In this document: positions 54,353 to 62,307 of the stretch, one piece after another | How positions within the stretch are numbered: the first letter of the stretch is position 1 | How the letters are laid out: every line of letters begins with the position of its first letter | Assembly: GCF_000069225.1 (NCBI RefSeq) | Contig: NC_010407.1 | Coordinates: 2,604,001-2,668,000, forward strand | Length of the DNA stretch: 64,000 bases | Direction of reading: 5' to 3' | Source of the DNA: Clavibacter sepedonicus | GTDB taxonomy: Bacteria; Actinomycetota; Actinomycetes; Actinomycetales; Microbacteriaceae | Notes under the pieces: model-generated | Database searches by the model: none | What the model saw: the letters and a program-made list of their open reading frames with translations, nothing else | Told to the model about the DNA's origin: nothing | Made by a program: the position numbers and the translations under genes

Positions 54353-54411
54353 GCTCGCGACCGGCACGGTGACCCGCGGCGTCGCCGGCTTCGAGGTCAC
54401 ATCGGCTGAGA
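54353..54411 (+). repeat. Copy of the 3' end of the propeller-protein gene
   Basis: Nearly identical to 52597-52656, with one base missing (CACATCGG for CACGATCGG) and one change (CGCGGC for CGCAGC). It encodes, in a short frame, the tail ATGTVTRSVAGFEV of the propeller protein. It joins the lipoprotein fragment at 54101-54340 to the cupin gene and is part of the insertion scar. Confidence 0.85.
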
Positions 54412-54452
54412 CCCTCGGAGCGGCGGAGGATGGGCCCACGACGCATCCTCCC

Positions 54453-54821
54453 GTGATCGATCTCGCCGCCGAGGTCCGCGAGGTGACCGTCCACTGGACA
54501 CCTCGTGTCGTCGGGCGGGTGAACGACCAGTACGTGGAGGTCGCGAAGCCGCGGGGCGAGCTGACGTGGCACGCGCACGACGCGGAGGACGAGATGTTCC
54601 TCGTCGTCTCGGGCCGGCTCCGGCTCCAGCTGCGCGACGACCAGGAGGTCGCGGTCGGTCCGGGTCAGTTCCACGTCGTACCGCGGGGCGTCCTGCACAA
54701 CCCGGTCGCCGACGAGGAGGTCGAGATCGTCCTCATCGAGACCGTCACCACCGCCCACACCGGCGACGTCGTCATGCCGGGCACCGTCCCGGTCGAGCGG
54801 CAGGTGGGCGACTTCCGCTGA
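54453..54821 (+). CDS. Single cupin-domain protein
   Basis: The 122-aa protein is one cupin barrel: metal motif 1 is GELTWHAHDAEDEMFLVVSG (about residues 34-53), with two His and a Glu, and motif 2 is PGQFHVVPRGVLHNP. It is probably an isomerase, lyase or binding protein; no substrate can be named. GTG 54453 is the likely start, since the conserved part follows. Ribosome site weak. The gene directly follows the scar and faces the lipoprotein gene. Confidence 0.83.
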   Translation: MIDLAAEVREVTVHWTPRVVGRVNDQYVEVAKPRGELTWHAHDAEDEMFLVVSGRLRLQLRDDQEVAVGPGQFHVVPRGVLHNPVADEEVEIVLIETVTTAHTGDVVMPGTVPVERQVGDFR

Positions 54822-54852
54822 CGCGCTCGCCCGGATCCACCCCCGGACGCGC

Positions 54853-54890
54853 CGACGGCCTCGGCTCCCCGGAGGGAGACGAGGCCGTCG
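54853..54890. terminator. Bidirectional hairpin terminator
   Basis: An 11-bp inverted repeat (54853-54863 with 54880-54890) whose loop holds a further short stem (CTCC/GGAG). It lies between the convergent cupin and lipoprotein genes. Its right half is part of the segment copied to 54101-54120. Confidence 0.65.
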
Positions 54891-54946
54891 ATGCGTTCTG
54901 CTGCGATCGCAGGTGGTGCGTCCCGGGGTCTGGCCCGGGTGGGGTG

Positions 54947-55633
54947 CTACTTGGTGTTGACGGTGATCTTGGCGATGCCGACGACGAGCTGGTCGGTGAC
55001 CGCGGTCGTGCCGAACGTGCTGTTCAGCAGCGACGCGGCGTCGGGGCTGACCTTGACGGTGGTGCCCTCGAGGACGGCGTTGTCGCCCTCCATGGCGAGG
55101 GGCTTCAGGGTCGTGCCGTCGAGGTTGAAGATGTAGACGTCCTTCATGACCTCGCCGTCGCCGACCTGGACCGAGCCCGTGAGGCGGCTGGTGCCGGGGT
55201 CGATGACGAAGTCGGTGAGCTTCACGACGGTGGAGCCGGCGGTGAGGCTGATGCCGGAGCCTGCGTGGTCGATCTCGCCCTGGACGTAGGGGCGGTAGGA
55301 CTGCTGGGGGTCGAAGTACTTCACGTTGCCGCCGGTGATGGGGAACGCGAGGGTGCCGGTGGATCCGTCGAGGGTCGCGGTGCCGATGACGCCGGGGGTC
55401 AGGCCCAGGGTCGTGAGGGCGCCGGTGAAGCCGGAGTCGAGCGTGACCTTGGTGTCGACGCCGGTGAGCTTCGGGATCGTCGCGAGCGGCGTCGGGTTGG
55501 CCTCGGTGGTCGCGGTCGCGGCGGGCTTGGAGGAGGAGGACGGCGTCTCGGCGGGGGTCGAGCAGGCCGCGAGGCCGACGACGAGGAAGCCCGCGGTGGC
55601 GAGGCCGAAGACGGACTTGGTGAGGTTGCGCAT
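54947..55633 (-). CDS. Secreted lipoprotein of unknown function
   Basis: The 228-aa precursor has a signal with lipobox GLAAC (C24), a Ser/Pro/Ala/Thr-rich linker (residues 25-45), and a beta-rich domain of about 180 residues with SGFTGALTTLGLTPGVIG near residue 67, FPITGGNVKYF, and a C-terminal TFGTTAVTDQLVVGIAKI. The layout matches actinobacterial lipoproteins of the HtaA-type or DUF fold seen in heme-related genes, but no heme ligand is obvious. An AAGGAAAT site precedes ATG 55633. A truncated paralogue of its 3' end lies at 54101-54340. Confidence 0.8.
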   Translation of the reverse strand: MRNLTKSVFGLATAGFLVVGLAACSTPAETPSSSSKPAATATTEANPTPLATIPKLTGVDTKVTLDSGFTGALTTLGLTPGVIGTATLDGSTGTLAFPITGGNVKYFDPQQSYRPYVQGEIDHAGSGISLTAGSTVVKLTDFVIDPGTSRLTGSVQVGDGEVMKDVYIFNLDGTTLKPLAMEGDNAVLEGTTVKVSPDAASLLNSTFGTTAVTDQLVVGIAKITVNTK

Positions 55634-55810
55634 GGGATTTCCTTCGCTGTGTGGACGGGGATCCGCCCGGTACCCCCGGGCGACACAGGGACTTCGGCGC
55701 GGTCGGAGGACGGGTTGGGGTCGGTCGGCCATTCCCAGGCGAACGCCAGGTTCGCGCAGCGCGACCCCGGGATGACGGGGATCGGCGGTGCGGGACGTCA
55801 CGCCGGCTCC

Positions 55811-55854
55811 TTGACATCCGACTGTCGCCGATATATCGTCGCTACATCGCGACA
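55811..55854 (+). promoter_or_regulatory. padR promoter with nested palindromes
   Basis: A -35 hexamer TTGACA (55811-55816) is followed at 55832 by TATATC. The palindrome CGATATATCG (55829-55838) covers the -10 region. An outer inverted repeat TGTCGC (55823-55828) and GCGACA (55849-55854) encloses it. The position is right for autorepression by the downstream PadR regulator, though PadR binding is not shown. Confidence 0.6.
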
Positions 55855-55898
55855 GCACGCCGCGATCCCCGACATCACCTGACCGGAAGGAGCGCTCC

Positions 55899-56582
55899 AT
55901 GCGCACCCACGACCACGACGACCACTTCTCGTCCCCCTCATCCGACGGAGTCCCCGTCGACCGCCACGAACCCTGCATGCAGCACCACCGCGGCAGCCGA
56001 CCGCGCATCATGCCGGGCCACCCCCTCGCCCGCGGCTTCCGCCCGGGCGACGGCCCGGGCTTCCCCGGGTTCCCGGGCTTCCCCGGCATGGGCGGCTTCG
56101 GCGGCCCCGGCTTCGGCCCGGGCCGCGGACGCGGCGGACGGGGTCGCGCCCGCCGCGGCGACGTCCGCCTCGCGATCCTCTCCCTGCTCGCCGACGCGCC
56201 CTCGAACGGCTACGGCCTCATCACGGGCATCGCCACCAAGACGGAGGGCGCCTGGCGACCGAGCCCGGGATCCGTCTACCCCACGCTCCAGCAGCTCGTC
56301 GACGAGGACCTCATCGTCGCCGACGAGTCCGGCGCCAAGAGCGTCTACTCCCTCACCGACCAGGGCCGCGCCCACGTCGAGGAGCACCGCGCGGAGATCG
56401 ACGCCGCCTGGGCCGCCACCACCGACAAGACCGAGGGCGAGGACGCGTTCCAGACGAGCCTCATGAAGCTGATGGGCGTGGTGAAGCCCCTGATGCACGA
56501 CGCGACCGACGCCCAGCGCCAGGCCGCGGCGGAGAAGCTCGACGAGACGCGGCGCGCGCTGTACGCGATCCTCGCCGACTGA
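55899..56582 (+). CDS. PadR-family transcriptional regulator with long disordered N-terminus
   Basis: The 227-aa product has a His/Asp-rich start (RTHDHDDHF), a Gly/Phe/Pro-rich segment (about residues 52-82; FPGFPGFPGMGGFG is its core) ending in Arg-rich RGRGGRGRARRG, then the PadR winged helix (about 87-160): LAILSLLADAPSNGYGLI, WRPSPGSVYPTLQQL and VYSLTDQGRAHVEEH. Helix-rich dimerisation follows. The regulated gene may be itself, given the palindromic promoter upstream. GGAAGGAG site before ATG 55899. It ends at a strong hairpin. Confidence 0.88.
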   Translation: MRTHDHDDHFSSPSSDGVPVDRHEPCMQHHRGSRPRIMPGHPLARGFRPGDGPGFPGFPGFPGMGGFGGPGFGPGRGRGGRGRARRGDVRLAILSLLADAPSNGYGLITGIATKTEGAWRPSPGSVYPTLQQLVDEDLIVADESGAKSVYSLTDQGRAHVEEHRAEIDAAWAATTDKTEGEDAFQTSLMKLMGVVKPLMHDATDAQRQAAAEKLDETRRALYAILAD

Positions 56583-56618
56583 TCCCGCTCTTCGCCGGCA
56601 CGCACCGGCGCCCGGCAG

Positions 56619-56656
56619 ACGACGACGGCCCCCGCTCACGCGGGGGCCGTCGTCGT
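56619..56656. terminator. Bidirectional hairpin terminator
   Basis: Perfect 17-bp inverted repeat (56619-56635 with 56640-56656) with a 4-base loop, between padR (+) and the small acidic protein gene (-). Confidence 0.8.
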
Positions 56657-56673
56657 GCACGCGGGCGGGCGGG

Positions 56674-56928
56674 TCAGCGGATCGCCGCCCCGGTGTCGAG
56701 GTCGTCGCCCGCCTCGAGGTCGGGGCCGTCGGACTCGGTGATGTCGATGCCCAGGCCGCCGTCCGCGTCGTCGTCGTCGACCGGGTCGTCGTCGAGCGGC
56801 ACGACGCGCTCGGCGTCGATGGCCTCCTGCGCCTCGCGGGCGTCCGCTCCGACGAGCTCCTCCTCGTCGACGCCGGTGTCGTCCAGGTCGCGGTCGGCGG
56901 GGTCGCGGGGGTTCTCGATGTCGCTCAC
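56674..56928 (-). CDS. Small acidic protein of unknown function
   Basis: The 84-aa product is strongly acidic (many Asp and Glu, with DDDPVDDDDADGG near the middle) and has no hydrophobic stretch, so it is probably soluble and intrinsically disordered. GTG 56928 has an AAGGAG site at proper distance (STVSDIE begins the reading). Actinobacteria have many such proteins; none is recognised here. It follows the molybdoenzyme gene on the same strand. Confidence 0.72.
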   Translation of the reverse strand: MSDIENPRDPADRDLDDTGVDEEELVGADAREAQEAIDAERVVPLDDDPVDDDDADGGLGIDITESDGPDLEAGDDLDTGAAIR

Positions 56929-57044
56929 GGTGCTCTCCTTCGCTGGTCGATGCGGCGCGCTCGCGCCGTGCATCGACGGTACGCGCCCCGGCTCCGCGCG
57001 TGCTGGCCGGATGCATCCCGCGAGCGTCGGGAGGTGGGCTCGGC

Positions 57045-58091
57045 TCAGGAGACGCCGACGGAGATCCGGTGCCAGCCCGTCGCGCCGTCGGGTGCGGGCG
57101 GCGCCTCGTCGGAGGTCTGCGTCACGCCCGTCGTGTCGGTGGCGCGGACCTCGACGCTGTGGGATCCGCTCGTCGCGTCCCACGCGTACGACCACTGCCG
57201 CCAGGTGTCCGCGCCGACGCCGTCGCCCAGGGTCGCCTCGACCCAGTCGCCCTCGTCGACGCGCACCTCCACCTTCTGGATGCCGGTGTGCTGCGCCCAC
57301 GCCATGCCGGCGATCGCCGTGCGCCCCGCGTCCACGCGCGCGCCGGAGCGCGGGGTGTCGATGCGGGAGCCGGTCTTGATGGGGCCGCGCTCGGTCCAGC
57401 CGCGGGTCGACCAGTAGGCGACGTCCTCGGCGAACGTCGTCACCTTCAGCTCGGTGACCCACTTGGTCGCGGAGACGTAGCCGTACAGGCCGGGCACGAC
57501 CATCCGCACGGGGAAGCCGTGCTGCTGCGGCAGGGGCTCGCCGTTCATGCCGACCGCGAGGATCGACGCGCGGTCGGGATCCGTGAGCGCCTCGAGCGGC
57601 GTGCTCGCCGTCCAGCCGTCCTGGCTGGTGGAGAGCACCATGTCGGCGCCGGCGGTCGGCTTCGCTCGCTTGAGCAGGAGCCGGATGGGGTAGCCGAGCC
57701 AGAGCGCGTTGCCGATGAGATCGCCGCCGACCTCGTTCGACACGCACGTGAGCGTCGTCACGTGCTCCTCGAGCGGCAGGGCGAGCAGCTCGGCGAACGT
57801 GATCTCGACCTCCTGCTCGACCATGCCCGTGATCCGCAGCTTCCACGATGACGCGTCGACCGACGGCACCTGCAGCGCGGTGTCGATGCGGTAGAAGTCG
57901 GTCGCCGGCGTGAGGAAGGGCGCGAGGCCGGGCACGCCGAGCTCGGCGGACGCGGGGATCGCGGCGGCCGGCGTCGCGGCGCGCGGGAGCACGAGCGTGC
58001 GGCGGAAGTCGTCCACGCGGGCGGAGGCGGCGTTGAGGCCGCGGGCCACGGATCCGGCCACCACGGAGACGGCACCCGCCACCACCGTCAT
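57045..58091 (-). CDS. Molybdopterin-dependent oxidoreductase, catalytic domain (sulfite oxidase fold)
   Basis: From ATG 58091, 348 aa. LRITGMVEQEVEITFAELLA introduces the sulfite-oxidase-type molybdopterin domain, TLTCVSNEVGG carries the predicted Mo-ligand C116, and STSQDGWTASTPL, QHGFPVRMVVPGLYGYVSATK and LKVTTFAEDVAYW follow. The C-terminal 90 residues (from AGMAWAQHTGI) form the Ig-like dimerisation domain. Homologues carry an N-terminal multi-helix anchor. That anchor is encoded just upstream but in another frame, so this gene is probably frameshifted and the listed start may be an artefact. The cofactor is supplied by the moe/moa genes. Substrate unknown. Confidence 0.85.
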   Translation of the reverse strand: MTVVAGAVSVVAGSVARGLNAASARVDDFRRTLVLPRAATPAAAIPASAELGVPGLAPFLTPATDFYRIDTALQVPSVDASSWKLRITGMVEQEVEITFAELLALPLEEHVTTLTCVSNEVGGDLIGNALWLGYPIRLLLKRAKPTAGADMVLSTSQDGWTASTPLEALTDPDRASILAVGMNGEPLPQQHGFPVRMVVPGLYGYVSATKWVTELKVTTFAEDVAYWSTRGWTERGPIKTGSRIDTPRSGARVDAGRTAIAGMAWAQHTGIQKVEVRVDEGDWVEATLGDGVGADTWRQWSYAWDATSGSHSVEVRATDTTGVTQTSDEAPPAPDGATGWHRISVGVS

Positions 58092-58136
58092 GAGGAGGAA
58101 GGTGCGGCGCTCGAGGCGGGCGCCCGCGCCCGGGGT

Positions 58137-58662
58137 GAGCGGCGCGCGCGGCCGGGCGGGCGATGCCGCGCACGGGCTCCGCGACCGCGGCCGCCGCGGA
58201 TGCCGCGCGATCCGCCGCGTCCCGCCAGTCGCGGAGGCGGTCGGCGCCCCGGTGGAGGATGAAGACGCCCGCGATCATGCCGACGATCGTGGGGATCGCG
58301 ACGGCGCCCGTGGCCCCGGCGCGCGTGGTGGCCGCGAGCACGGCGACGCCGGCGAAGAGCGCGAGCACCACCACGCCGAGCGGCGGGCGGCGCACCTGGA
58401 GGATCCCGGCGAGCGCGGCGGATGCGAGCACCACGACGCCGAGCACGACGATGAGCGCGACCTTGTCGCCCGTGCCGAACAGGGCGATCACCGTGTCCTT
58501 GACGCCCGCGGGCACGAGGTCGATGACGAGCGCGCCGACCGCGAGCACCGGGCTCGCCGCCGGGGCGACGAAGGCCGCGGCGATCTCGGCGACGGACAGC
58601 ACGGCGAGCGCGGCAACCACCCCGAGGAACGCGGACCACCAGCGGAGGGCCGCGCGGGTCAC
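58137..58662 (-). pseudogene. Membrane-anchor segment of the molybdoenzyme, out of frame
   Basis: From GTG 58662 (overlapping the kinase stop, GTGA), about 175 residues encode four or five membrane helices (RWWSAFLGVVAALAVLSVAE, ASPVLAVGALVIDLV, LIVVLGVVVLASAALAGIL, VVVLALFAGVAVLAATTR, VAIPTIVGMIAGVFILHRG) and then RDWRDAADRAASAAAAVAEP. The frame stays open but becomes Arg/Pro nonsense after ARPAARA, near 58140, while the natural continuation PLTPGAGARLERRTFLLM is in the frame of the catalytic gene. The junction lies in a GCGCGCGC run, a likely place for a one- or two-base change. A sequencing error is possible. Confidence 0.75.
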
Positions 58663-59921
58663 GAGGCGACCGGCTTGCTGTACGGCAGGATCACGTCGAA
58701 GCGGCAGCCGCCGTCGATGTTCTGGACGGTGACGTCGCCGTCGTGCGCGCGCACGATCCCGCGGACGATCGCGAGGCCGAGCCCCGCGCCGCCGCCGCCC
58801 GACGCGTAGCCGCCGTCGTGCGTGCCCTCGGCCTGCACCTGGGGATCCGGCGGCGTCGCCTCGACGGGCGCGACCGGGAAGTCGGGGCCGAGCGCGGTCT
58901 TCTCCGCGGCGCTCTTGCCGTACGCGCGCGGGGTGCGGGATCCGGTCGACCGCCAGCCCGCGTCGAACACGCGCGGGAGGTCGGCCTCGGGGATGCCGCC
59001 CGCGGTGTCCTCGACGGAGAGCACGGCGAGGTTGCCCGAGTCGCGGTGCGCGGAGATCACGATGCGGCCGCCGGGGAGCGACTGCTGGATGGCGTTCATC
59101 ACGAGGTTGCCGACGACGCGGGAGAGCTCGCGCGGGTCGCCCTGCACCACGAGATCGTCGTGCGCTGTCTCGCCCCGGAGATCGACCTTGCGGGCCTGGG
59201 CGACCGGGCCGAGCTCGGCCACGGTGTCGCTGACGATGTCGTAGAGGGAGACGCGCTCGACGGCGAGCTCAAGGCTGCCCGAGTTGATCCGGGAGAGCTC
59301 GAACAGGTCGTCGACCATGCCGTTGAGGCGGTTGGCCTGCACGCGGATCTGGCGGAAGTAGCGGTGCTCGTCGTCGACCATGCCGTCCTCGAGCGACTCC
59401 GCCATGGCGCGGATCCCGGCGAGCGGCGTGCGCAGGTCGTGCGACATCCACGCGATGAGCTCGCGGCGGCTGCGCTCCTGCGCCTCCATCCGGTCGCGGG
59501 CGTCGGCGAGGCGGCGGTTGGCGGCGCTGAGCTCGCGGGCGAGCTGCGCGAACTCGGTGCTGGTGGGACGTCCCGGCTCGACGGCGGCCTCCTCGCCCAT
59601 GGACGCGGCGTAGCGGCCGAGCTCGCGGCTGCCGCGCACGAGGGTCATGCCGAGCATCGCGGCCATGACGAGGGAGACGAGGGCGGAGACGGCGGCGACG
59701 GAGAGGAACGCGGTGAGGCCGGCGTCGTCGACGAGCATGCTCGCGGTGACGGCGACCATGCCGCCCACGACCGAGAGCACGGCGGCGAGCGCGACCACGC
59801 AGATCTGCAGCACGAGCGAGCGTCTGCGGAGCGCGCGCAGCAGCACGCTCGCGCCGAGGCCGACGACCGCGGCGCAGACGAGCGCGGTCAGGACGACGAT
59901 GAGGAAGGAGTCGGCGGTCAC
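58659..59921 (-). CDS. Sensor histidine kinase
   Basis: The 420-aa kinase has two membrane helix pairs (about residues 6-28 and 40-60, then 70-95), a short coiled linker, the HisKA box with H161 (WMSHDLRTPLAG, 158-169), an N-box NLVMNAIQQS, G1 DTAGGIPEAD and G2 GGGGAGLGLAIVRGIVRA. GTG 59921 overlaps the response regulator stop. A long insert (SRTPRAYGKSAAEK to EGTHDGGYASG) lies between G1 and G2. No large periplasmic domain, so a membrane signal is probably sensed. The two-component pair may control the adjacent molybdoenzyme, which starts at the kinase stop. Confidence 0.93.
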   Translation of the reverse strand: MTADSFLIVVLTALVCAAVVGLGASVLLRALRRRSLVLQICVVALAAVLSVVGGMVAVTASMLVDDAGLTAFLSVAAVSALVSLVMAAMLGMTLVRGSRELGRYAASMGEEAAVEPGRPTSTEFAQLARELSAANRRLADARDRMEAQERSRRELIAWMSHDLRTPLAGIRAMAESLEDGMVDDEHRYFRQIRVQANRLNGMVDDLFELSRINSGSLELAVERVSLYDIVSDTVAELGPVAQARKVDLRGETAHDDLVVQGDPRELSRVVGNLVMNAIQQSLPGGRIVISAHRDSGNLAVLSVEDTAGGIPEADLPRVFDAGWRSTGSRTPRAYGKSAAEKTALGPDFPVAPVEATPPDPQVQAEGTHDGGYASGGGGAGLGLAIVRGIVRAHDGDVTVQNIDGGCRFDVILPYSKPVAS

Positions 59922-60778
59922 GCGTCGGCCCCGGCGGAGGGGGCGGGATCCACGGCCTCGGCGTCGGCGTCGGGCGTCGCGGCGGCGGACGGCGCGGGCG
60001 CCGCGGCGTCCGGGTCGAAGCGGTAGCCGACGCCCCAGACGGTGCCGAGCAGCACGGGGTGCGCGGGATCCGCCTCGATCTTCTCCCGCAGGCGCCGCAC
60101 GTGCACGGTGACGGTGGAGAGGTCGCCGATCTCCCAGCCCCACACCGAGCGGAGCAGGTCGTCGCGCCCGAAGACGCGGCGCGGGTTGCGGAGCAGGAAG
60201 GCGAGCAGGTCGAACTCGCGCGAGGTGAGCGACAGCATGACGCCGGCCTGGTGGATCTCGCGCGCGCCGAGGTCGAGCACGAACGGGCCCGCGACGAAGG
60301 GCGGCTCCGGCACGGCCTCGGGCACCGTGCGGCGGAGGACGGCGCGCACGCGGAGGACGAGCTCGCGCGGGGAGAAGGGCTTGGCGAGGTAGTCGTCGGC
60401 GCCGGCGTCGAGGCCGTTCACGCGGTCCTCGCCCTGGCCGAGGGCGGTGAGCATCACGACGGGGACGGGCGACTCGGGGTGGTGGGCGCGGATCCGCCGG
60501 CACACCTCGAGGCCGTCGAGGCCGGGGAGCATGCGGTCGAGCACGACGAGGTCGGGCATGCGCTCGGTGGCGACGCGCACGGCCTCGAGGCCGTCGGCGA
60601 CCGTCTCGACCTGGAAGCCCGAGGCCTTCAAGTAGCGGCAGACGACCTCGTTCACCGTGGGGTCGTCCTCGACCACGAGGATGCGGCGGCCGCGCAGCGG
60701 ATCCGGCCGCGAGGGATCGGGCCGCGCGGGGTCGGGGCGCCCGGCGTCGGCGCGCGCGGGATCGTAGGTGGGACTCAC
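59918..60778 (-). CDS. OmpR-type response regulator
   Basis: The 286-aa product begins with RPDPARPDPSRPDP repeats (DNA repeats at about 60702-60746), then a receiver domain with D38-D39, phosphoacceptor D81 in VVLDRMLPG, T111 and K133 (LAKPF). A winged helix follows at about 165-255 (SLTSREFDLLAFLLRNPRRV, TVTVHVRRLREKIE, TVWGVGYRFD). The Ala/Pro-rich tail has about 30 residues. It is first of the RR-HK-molybdoenzyme unit. Promoter elements were not recognised in the 140 bases to the divergent glycosyltransferase gene. Confidence 0.94.
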   Translation of the reverse strand: MSPTYDPARADAGRPDPARPDPSRPDPLRGRRILVVEDDPTVNEVVCRYLKASGFQVETVADGLEAVRVATERMPDLVVLDRMLPGLDGLEVCRRIRAHHPESPVPVVMLTALGQGEDRVNGLDAGADDYLAKPFSPRELVLRVRAVLRRTVPEAVPEPPFVAGPFVLDLGAREIHQAGVMLSLTSREFDLLAFLLRNPRRVFGRDDLLRSVWGWEIGDLSTVTVHVRRLREKIEADPAHPVLLGTVWGVGYRFDPDAAAPAPSAAATPDADAEAVDPAPSAGADA

Positions 60779-60919
60779 CCGGTCAGACTATGCGCGGTCC
60801 CTGGGCCGGACCCCGGGGGTGTCCGGCTTGCGAGCGAGCCGTCACCCCTCGGCCATCCGGCGTCGGGTGATGCGGGGGCGTGCGGGACGAGCGCAGGCGC
60901 GGCCTCCTAGGCTCGACGG

Positions 60920-61627
60920 ATGACGCAACCGCTCGTGGACGTGGTCCTCCCCTGCCTCGACGAGGAGGAGGCCCTGCCCTTCGTCCTCTCGCGCCTCCCC
61001 GAGGGGTACCGCGCGATCGTCGTCGACAACGGATCCACCGACCGCTCCGCCGAGGTCGCGCGCGAGCACGGCGCCCTCGTGGTGGAGGAGCGGCGCCGAG
61101 GGTTCGGGGCGGCGGCGCACGCGGGGCTCGAGGCCGCGACCGCACCGCTCGTGGCGTTCTGCGACGCCGACGCGTCGATGGATCCGGCGCTCCTCCCCCG
61201 CGTGGTCGACCCGGTCCGCGACGGCGAGCGCGACCTCGTGCTCGGCCGCCGGATCCCGTCGACGCGCGGCGCATGGCCGCTGCACGCCCGGATCGCGAAC
61301 CTCGAGCTCGCCCGCCGGCTGCGGCGGATCACGGGTGTGCCGCTGCACGACCTCGGCCCGATGCGCTGCGGGCGGCGCACCGAGCTGCTGGGCCTGGGGA
61401 TCCTCGACCGGCGCAGCGGCTATCCGCTCGAGATGCTGCTGCGGGCATCGGCGGCCGGGTGGAGCATCCTGGAGGTGGAGATGCCGTACGCACCGCGCGT
61501 GGGGCGGTCCAAGGTGACCGGCACCGTGCGCGGGACCGTCACGGCCGTGCGCGACATGTCACGCGTGCTGGCCGAGGCGCGAGCGGCGGCAGTGGGCGCC
61601 GACCGCACCCCGGGAGGATCCGCGTGA
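60920..61627 (+). CDS. Family 2 glycosyltransferase
   Basis: The 235-aa GT-A enzyme has VVLPCLDEEEALPFVL (residues 8-23), VVDNGSTDRSAEV (34-46), and the metal motif CDADAS (81-86). There is a single domain without membrane helices. It resembles polyprenol-phosphate or DPM1-like transferases, but the acceptor is unknown. The stop overlaps the next gene (GTGA), and the glycosyltransferase / DUF2064 / methyltransferase set forms one unit. Confidence 0.9.
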   Translation: MTQPLVDVVLPCLDEEEALPFVLSRLPEGYRAIVVDNGSTDRSAEVAREHGALVVEERRRGFGAAAHAGLEAATAPLVAFCDADASMDPALLPRVVDPVRDGERDLVLGRRIPSTRGAWPLHARIANLELARRLRRITGVPLHDLGPMRCGRRTELLGLGILDRRSGYPLEMLLRASAAGWSILEVEMPYAPRVGRSKVTGTVRGTVTAVRDMSRVLAEARAAAVGADRTPGGSA

Positions 61628-62307
61628 CCACCGTCGTCGTCATCGCCAAGGAGTGCATCCCCGGCCGCGTCAAGACGCGCCTGCACCCGCCGTTCACGCT
61701 CGAGGAGGCCGCCGAGCTCGCGTCCGCGGCCCTCGCCGACACGCTCGCCGCCGTCGACGACGCCGCGCCCGAGCGCCGCGTGCTCCTCTTCGACGGTGCG
61801 AACCCGCCCGCGGAGGCCGCCGGCTACGACGTGATCCCGCAGGTGGCGGGCGACCTCGACGAGCGGCTCGCCGCCATGTACGACGCGCTCGACGGTCCCG
61901 TCCTCCTCGTCGGCATGGACACCCCGCAGCTCACCGCCGCCCTCCTCCGCCCCGTGCTCGACTCGTGGGCCGACGGCGCGGGCGGCCCCGACGCCTGGTT
62001 CGGCCCCGCGAACGACGGCGGCTTCTGGGCGCTGGGCCTCCGGGATCCGGACGGCGCGCTCGTGCGCGGCGTGCCCATGTCCCGGGACGACACGGGCGCG
62101 GTGCAGCTGTCGCGGCTGATCGACGCGGGGCTCGACGTGGCGATGCTGCCCGAGCTCACCGACGTGGACACGGTCGCCGACGCGCGCGACGCGGCCGCAG
62201 CGGCGCCCGCCCATCGCTTCGCCGCCGTGCTCCGAACCCTGGACACCGGCGCGGGCACCCGCGCCGCCACCACCGCATCCGCGACATCGCAGAGGGACCC
62301 CGCATGA
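61624..62307 (+). CDS. DUF2064 / TIGR04282 family protein
   Basis: The 227-aa protein has the nucleotidyltransferase-like fold of this family: VVVIAKECIPGRVKTRL (about residues 4-20), LLFDGANPP, QVAGDLDERLAAMYDAL, LLVGMDTPQLT, and GPANDGGFWALGL. GTG 61624 overlaps the glycosyltransferase stop, and the stop overlaps the methyltransferase ATG. Family members often adjoin glycosyltransferases and are thought to handle sugar phosphates; activity unproven. Confidence 0.9.
   Translation: MTTVVVIAKECIPGRVKTRLHPPFTLEEAAELASAALADTLAAVDDAAPERRVLLFDGANPPAEAAGYDVIPQVAGDLDERLAAMYDALDGPVLLVGMDTPQLTAALLRPVLDSWADGAGGPDAWFGPANDGGFWALGLRDPDGALVRGVPMSRDDTGAVQLSRLIDAGLDVAMLPELTDVDTVADARDAAAAAPAHRFAAVLRTLDTGAGTRAATTASATSQRDPA

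Noticed and set aside
54174..55817. 547-codon minus-strand frame that includes the fragment at 54174-54330
   Set aside because: Only its last 50 codons are gene-like, and they are the truncated lipoprotein copy; the rest is out of frame with the real lipoprotein gene.
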